Positions 58,529 to 64,000 of a stretch of 64,000 nt of DNA are shown piece by piece; within the stretch, counting starts at the first letter, position 1, and the number at the start of each line of letters is the position of its first letter. Under the pieces are notes generated by a model. It made no database searches and was not told the origin of the DNA. It saw only the letters and a list, made by a program, of their open reading frames with translations. Origin of the DNA: Paulinella micropora (lineage: Eukaryota; Cercozoa; Imbricatea; Euglyphida); assembly GCA_009731375.1 (NCBI GenBank), contig BJOX01000239.1, positions 709,458 to 773,457 of the forward strand. The letters run 5' to 3'. The position numbers and the translations under genes were made by a program.

Positions 58529-59712
58529 ACCGTAACCACTCATGTTAAAGAGACCCATCGCTGCCAAGCTAGGTAGATCTTCTCCGTTCAGTTGGGCATT
58601 TGCAGCGTTCAATCCTCCTGGGTAGTTAGCGCCATCCATGATCGTGATGTGCTCGATGAATAACTTTGATTCTTTTTTCTCAAGCTTTCCAGTTCCCTCA
58701 AAAGCTTTCCAGGCGGTGAGGGGCTCCAGTAGTGGTTTATCATCGTCTGAGCTTTCGCTGGCGCTTGATTCGTTTGCTTCTTCATCGCCGCAGTCGTCAC
58801 TTTCCTCATCACTGGTGCATACCCCGCTGTAATATTCAGCAAACATATCCAGCTCCTCGTCGGAATCGGCTGCTGCTGCAGCTTGGCCTGGTGGTTTAGT
58901 CAAGGTACGAAGCTTTTCCAATCCAATTTGTCCACCTCCCAACTTCAGATCCGAGTCATACTTACCAGAAGTGAACGAGTTGGGGTTAGTAGTACCAGAT
59001 AGAGCTCCTGTAATCGCCAAGGGAGCAGCGAGCGGCAAGTCAGCGCTAGCAGACGCAGACTCAGAACCAGATTGAAAAGACAAAGCATCTGGTCCACGAG
59101 TTGATCCACACATAGTGCAAGCCAGGAAATCATCTGGGTTATCGTCGTAAGTACAGATGCTGCAGGCCCACGTAGCTTGGGTATCGGTTGGTTCCATATT
59201 TGTTGATATCTTTGCTTCCTTCTTCATTTTTGTATAGACTGCAAGTTTCTCTTTGGTGCGTTGCTTTTTCATGGGAGCCTCGAGCTCTTCTGATTCTGAG
59301 TCTACGTTGATGATTTCACGCTTGCTGCCAGCCACGTACGATGAAGACGAAGCAGAAGCTGCCGAAAGCAGAGATGGAGGAGATGAAATCGCTCCGCTTG
59401 CAATAAAAAGGGACTTGAGCACCTTGCGGATCCCAGGATGCGAGATCTTCTTGAGGCGTGGCTTACCTTTCTGTGTTATACTTCTTCGTTTGTTAGCAGA
59501 CGCACCATTTCACTCCTCGTCGCTCTCCATCGCCTCCACAACTTCCATGAACTGCACCAGACTCTGAGCACCTTCCTTCTTTGTGGATGATCTTGCTGAA
59601 GTCCCAAATCGCTTCAGGAGCTTCTCGCTCTCCTGCATAATTACATAGTATATGCAGAGAGAGAGGGAGAGAGTCTGAGAGAGAGAGAGAGAGAGAGGGA
59701 GGGAGGGAGGGA

Positions 59713-59750
<38 letters not shown>

Positions 59751-60629
59751 GCATACATTGCATGAGATCATCAGATCTTTTCCTTGACGTTCCTCTCTTT
59801 TACACGCAAATGCATCTTGACAAAGCTTCTTTCCTTCCTCCGCGTCTAATTGCACAGCGAGCGTCTCTGAAGACCATGCAGAAGGATCACCCTTCAGTTT
59901 GAGTGCTTTTGAAAAAAGCTTGACCTTGTCTCTGTACAAAGTAGCAGCAAATGAAAAATGTATATTTATAATAATAGTTTACATTTTATGACATGTAAAT
60001 ATAACTTTTTACCTCATCATCTTGCCTTCCGGTTTGATCGTCTCCAGCTCCTGTGTCCGTTTTTCTGCAAGCTTCTTAAGTTTTTCTTCTTCTTTTCCTT
60101 TTTTTTCTTGTGCAAGCAATGCAACAATAGCGACTAGCAAGTTCTTGCAATTTTGCCCAGCTGTTTGCATCTTGCTATGCAGTGATGCTTTCCTCTGCAT
60201 CAGCTCTTCTTCTTTGCTGTTTTTGCCATAGATAGTAGTGGATGTTTCAGGGCAGTCAACTTTCCACCCGTCAGCTGGTTCTCCTCTCCCGATGATATTT
60301 TTGGCTCGATGCGCTCGTATCTTATCCACCACATCACTTGTAGATACCCTGGCTCGTTCTATCTTGGCATACTCAGCTCGAAGTACTGTCTTGAGTGTAG
60401 AAGAGCTTGAATTTTTCAGGAGCACAGCCACTTTCTCAGCATCTGGCTCAGCAGCCAAAACAATCGGATCTTCCGCTAAACACAAAAGGAAATGATATGG
60501 TTATCAGATATTCAGAAAGGTAATAAACAGCAACAAATAGCCTGTGGTGAAAAAAATCTTCAAGTACTTACCAATGTCCAGCTGAGCTTTTTTGAGATCC
60601 TTGGTGTTTTCCAGTGGATACACAGGCAT
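57914..60629 (-). CDS. Host gene with RanBP2-type zinc finger, five exons
   Basis: Exons inferred from GT-AG sites and frame continuity: 60629-60572, 60475-60013, 59931-59757, 59632-58531 and 58263-57914. Product about 715 residues: Lys/Glu-rich helical N-terminal half, a basic stretch, then WACSICTYDDNPDDFLACTMCG (RanBP2-type C-x2-C-x10-C-x2-C finger), a Ser/Asp/Glu-rich acidic region, and a folded C-terminus (GWSGMPAGIGEVVEI..VWVKAKFGRCWVLKSDIQ..YIVGVDAEDCIMDTF). The frame of the fourth exon holds one TGA (59512-59510), so either the gene ends there and a second starts at 59422, or the TGA is a mutation or error. Introns 3 and 4 hold long GA/CT repeats. Function unknown; the finger suggests RNA or ubiquitin binding. 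Confidence 0.7.
58337..58525. repeat. (GA)n in a host intron
   Basis: GA dinucleotides with AATGAGAGAG variants; polypyrimidine on the transcribed strand, ending next to the 5' splice site (58530). Confidence 0.9.
59657..59749. repeat. (GA)n / GGGA in a host intron
   Basis: GA repeats with a GGGAGGGAGG core, filling most of the 120-bp intron 59756-59633. Confidence 0.9.
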
Positions 60630-60761
60630 CTGCCACAGTATGATATGATTTACTAATAGCTCGTGCACATGCAGATATTCTGACATACACAAATATCGAA
60701 CTAGCAACAACAGCAAATTTACTTCATCACTTTGCGATTTTTCTATTTCTGTTGAGTTTTG

Positions 60762-61012
60762 CTTGGGGAAACAGCCCAGCCCGAATTTGGGGACACAATG
60801 CAGCCCTAATTTTTGGCTCGGCGGCCTGACATTTGGCCTGACATTTGGCAATTGCCAATACAGCTAGTCTCTCAATTCAAAAATTGACCTGAGTAATTTG
60901 GGAGGCTTAGATGTAAGGTAAAAGTTATCTTTATGTGCAAAGACCAAATGTCAGGCCAAAACTTAAAAGTGTGTCCCCTAATTTGAAACTCGGGCTGGGC
61001 TGTGTCTCCAAG
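60762..61012. mobile_element. Foldback / MITE-like element
   Basis: Arms share ACAGCCCAGCCCGA, GGGGACACA and GGCCTGACATTTGG in inverted order over about 80 bp each side of a short AT-rich centre. No coding capacity. Terminal duplication not clear. Confidence 0.6.
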
Positions 61013-61073
61013 GTTTCTAACGTATCTGTGTTTTCATCATACACGCTAGTCATGATATCCTTTTCTGTCAGGA

Positions 61074-61546
61074 GAAGCTTACGTTCAGCTACTTTAGCTG
61101 AACAAGATGCAGTTCGCAGCAGAATCGTCCTCGCTCGAGATGCTTTGGAGCACGGGATTGCGGAAGCTGCTAGACGACATGTAAGAATTCCTGCACGTTT
61201 GACACTTAACAAAGTTTCTTTTGATAAAAAACATATGCTTGATATTTTATGTATATGACTGATTTGCACAGGAAAACATGTCCGTATACGTACTTATATT
61301 ATACTGCCTGCTTTTGCCACTTTATTAGAGCGTTTCATACAGGAAAGCAGAGTATTGCCTTGCAAAATATGAAGGAGCTCATCCAGGTGAGACCAGCTCG
61401 TTGCTCATCGGTCTCAGAATCTTTGTTTTCACACACTATCCTACATACAATCATAGGTTTGCATGGTGGATGGAGATACCAGACCCTCACCCCAGAAGCG
61501 CAGATTGCTTTGGAATGGTCGATTTTCCTCTTGTGGGAAGCAGGTG
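61074..61546 (+). CDS. Possible exons of a host gene
   Basis: Exon-like segments bounded by AG and GT: about 61072-61179 (RRSLRSATLAEQDAVRSRI..RDALEHGIAEAARRH, donor GTAAGAAT), about 61341-61386 (ending CATCCAG, donor GTGAGA) and about 61457-61542 (ending GAAGCAG, donor GTGCAA). No domain is recognised and start and end are not seen. Low confidence. Confidence 0.3.
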
Positions 61547-61559
61547 CAATGCAGACAGT

Positions 61560-62150
61560 TTATATTTATTAATTCTTTAAATGTGAAACGTTCTCATAAT
61601 CACAGTACGGTTTTCGGTTAGTTCTGTCCCTTTTTCGGTTAAATTTTTTCCGCGTGCCGTTTTGCACTTCATTTTTCACGACCTTGAGTGTCCTCAAATA
61701 TTGTCATCGGAACAAATTTATTCAGGAAATTTTGGGGCATTTAACGGGCATACCAATGTCCGAAAGAACAATTTAACACCTATTTTGCGGCCTCAGACGA
61801 GAAAAAGCCGGAACATTGTAAATGCCTGAATTTCGGCATTTGAAGCCGTTTCTACAAACATGTTTGATATGGTAGGACTGACTATGAATGATTGCCATTT
61901 ACATTACAAGTTTTGGTCAATTTGGCACATCAGGCCTAAAATCAAATTACGAATTTCTGGAATTAGCTCATTTCTAGCCATTTGAAGGTATCAGAACTAA
62001 AGGATGCTACAATAACAACTAGAAAAAGTTGCGACATGTGTCGCGCAAGTAATAAAATATGTGACTTTATGTACCTAGTGTTCTCGTCACTTTTGCAAGT
62101 TCCTCTAACACAAAAAGAGAGATTCTTGTTTTTGGAACTTTTTATCCCCG
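61560..62150. other. Host intergenic region, no gene seen
   Basis: AT-rich sequence with no convincing frame; a short open frame at 61982-62167 is probably chance. Confidence 0.55.
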
Positions 62151-62166
62151 TTCTTTGCTACCACTA

Positions 62167-63395
62167 ATGTCAAGTGATGTCCCTGGAGAAGCAAGAGCAG
62201 CAAAGCGTAGGGCGGCAACATCGGCTGCTTCATCCCGTGCGTTATCGACCATCATGGCGGCAGCCAGTGCGGCGGTTGGAAACTCATCATCTTCCCCAAG
62301 AGCACCCTGTCCCCCACCGTCATTCGTGGTTGGGGTACCGAGCACCTCGGTACCGTCCACTTCGACTTCGACAACAGATGGAGATACCTCCGCCTCCCTG
62401 CACTCGTCTGGACCGGCGTTGCTTGTGCAGTCAGTCGGCTCGCCAGCTGCTGGAGGAATGGTCGTTGCAGGTGTGTCAGCTCCGGCAGTTGTGGGAGCAG
62501 GGTTGGTCGCTTCGGGTCATCATGGAGTCGCCGCCCCCGCTGCGGCTGGGCACATCGGTGTCCCCACTGGTTTGGGCGCAGCGGGCGGGAGCATCGTACA
62601 CGCGCCCGTGATGATTGATGCATCTCAAATGAGTGCACCAATGCAAACTTTCATGGCTGGGGGAGGGGCGAGTCGTACAGTTTGTGATTATAAGGGTAAC
62701 AGATAGCCTGTGTGGCAAGGTGATTACTAATGATTTACATGTGTTGTACGTGTGTTAGGCTGTCTTAGTGAGACAAGCCCTGGTCAAGACTACTGCACCC
62801 GCCACGAGGAGCAGAGCATGCAGAAGGTGGATGGTGCTGGTTGGCCTTACCCGGCAGGATGGAGCAGATACTTGCGGCTGTACTGGACATGGCGAAGAGC
62901 CAGAAGAGATCAGAGCTGTCTACCGACTCAAGCCTACCCATGATGCTGGAAGCAGTTGAGGAAAAGGCTGCTTGTTCGATGATACTGGCGCTACTTACTA
63001 CTCACAATGGTGGTGAGTCCAAGTTTGACGACCTTGGTGTGCTGATTGCGGCAGTGGTCAAGTATTTCAAGACTCGCTCCGCTGGCTACGGTGTGGAGGA
63101 TGCACTCAAGATCGCTAAGGCACACGCCAAGAAGGTCGACTCCGCAGTCTGGGACGACGTGGAGGAGTACTTTACGCCTGCGGGCCCACTACTCAAGAGG
63201 AAGAAGCTGGGAGGAGCATCGGCTGCGAAGGATCTATCATCGTTCAGATGCTACAACTGTGGGGAATATGGTCATTTGTCCCCGAAATGCCCGCTTCCCA
63301 AGCGTGACAGTGACGAGATGCGTGACCCCCGCAATGTTGGTGGAGCCCGCGCGACCCCGTCGCGCCCGTGGGACAACATGCCCGCTCGCATGTAA
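62167..63395 (+). CDS. Gag-like protein with CCHC zinc knuckle (interrupted)
   Basis: Frame 1 from ATG 62167 is Ala/Ser/Pro/Gly/Val-rich and runs to 62706 (CDYKGNR). A possible intron (GTAACA..GTTAG, about 62695-62758) leads to CLSETSPGQDYCTRHEEQ. After a shift near 62838 the frame continues as ALPGRMEQILAAVLDMAKSQ, a helical region and CYNCGEYGHLSPKC to 63395. Such a low-complexity plus CCHC layout resembles retroelement Gag or a host nucleic-acid-binding protein. G/C content is much higher than in the neighbourhood. Confidence 0.55.
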
Positions 63396-63613
63396 AGGAA
63401 CATTACTGACGTGCATGGTGGCTACTTGTCTGGTAAAGCCGTGATAATATTATTTGGCTCGGTATCGGTTCAGTAACGTAGGAGCCGATTGGATTGATGT
63501 ATGGTCGAGACTGGTCGACCTTTATTTTTTTTAATCTGTTTTCTTTTAAAACTTGAAATTATTTTATACATTAATATTATTTCTGCTGACAGTCGGGTTA
63601 GATTATTAAAATT

Positions 63614-63618
<5 letters not shown>

Positions 63619-63702
<84 letters not shown>
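63619..63702. repeat. (TA)n microsatellite
   Basis: About 40 uninterrupted TA dinucleotides, ending at a possible splice acceptor TATAG before an open exon. Confidence 0.95.
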
Positions 63703-63704
<2 letters not shown>

Positions 63705-63982
63705 ACACTTGATTGGCAATGTAGACTCTTGAAGTATATTATCCGGACCGAGGGGCTGATATGCCTGAAATACGGCAGTATTAATGAACCGGTGGAGAGG
63801 ATAAGGCAGTCACTTGGCCAGTTCCCGAAACGTTGCGTGTGGTATGATCAACTGCAAGGCATGGTGTGCAGTTTTTGCAAACAAAAGTTTCACACTTATT
63901 CGTCTTGCCCAGGCCTGCCAACTACAGTAGAAGCTAAGGACAGAATCGAGTTCGTTGAGAATCTGATCAGACAACCGCAGGT
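63703..63982 (+). CDS. Exon with CCHC zinc knuckle, gene continues beyond window
   Basis: Open from the AG at 63702 to a strong donor CAG-GTAAGC at 63982. LDWQCRLLKYIIRTEG..RIRQSLGQFPKRCVWYDQLQG then CSFCKQKFHTYSSC (C-x2-C-x4-H-x4-C) and a charged helix. It may be a downstream exon of the preceding Gag-like gene or a separate element. Confidence 0.5.
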
Positions 63983-64000
63983 AAGCCTTGATCTGTATCG

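Noticed and set aside
48438-59512. TGA reassigned to Trp in the host
   Set aside because: The lectin-like genes of both viruses end at a conserved TGA, and the host examples are in decayed elements or one uncertain gene.

Overview
The window is eukaryotic nuclear DNA, most likely from a unicellular alga or other protist. It has spliced genes with GT-AG introns, long GA/GATA/CAAG microsatellites, tyrosine-recombinase (DIRS-like) retroelements and a tRNA-derived SINE-like unit. The lineage cannot be fixed from sequence alone. The assembly is rough: many 10-N joins, several long N runs, and numerous homopolymer or dinucleotide frameshifts.

Layout. 1-4208 is almost pure simple repeat. 4645-24090 and 24787-45415 are two complete but different integrated Polinton/Maverick-type viruses (element 1, 19.4 kb; element 2, 20.6 kb), only about 0.7 kb apart. 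Each has terminal inverted repeats starting 5'-AG and an exact 6-bp target duplication (AAACTA for element 1, ATCTTC for element 2). 45422-50990 holds a degenerate DIRS-like retroelement (gag, RT/RNase H, tyrosine recombinase, all on the minus strand). 52779-55370 holds a second, RT-less one. 57361-57432 is tRNA-like, 57914-60629 is an intron-containing host gene with a RanBP2-type zinc finger, and 62167-63982 encodes zinc-knuckle (Gag-like) products.

The two viruses share one gene order: retroviral-type integrase (minus); long phage-like fibre with a C-terminal S74 chaperone domain; small membrane protein; an antisense Cys-rich secreted or membrane protein; a 120-residue conserved protein; packaging ATPase; basic Gly/Lys protein; scaffold-like protein fused to an Ulp1/adenain-type protease; minor capsid (penton); major capsid; lectin-like structural protein; small FGKYKG-domain proteins (minus); protein-primed DNA polymerase B (minus); and two small minus-strand genes. 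Integrase and PolB mediate integration and replication, the capsid/ATPase/protease set builds and matures a particle, and the fibre and lectin-like proteins probably contact the host surface. Element 1 adds a GIY-YIG nuclease cassette and a Zn-ribbon protein. Element 2 adds a lipase, a DUF3223-like protein, a charged Zn-cluster protein and a Pro-rich protein.

Element 1 is nearly intact. Element 2 is broken by two internal inversions, several frameshifts, a Walker A mutation and lost start codons, some of which may be assembly errors. The best leads are: divergent genes whose start codons overlap as CATG in both viruses; foldback hairpins 11-12 bp from every terminus; Gly-Gly sites suggesting protease maturation of capsid and core proteins; a GIY-YIG cassette between 12-bp direct repeats; and the paired inversions.
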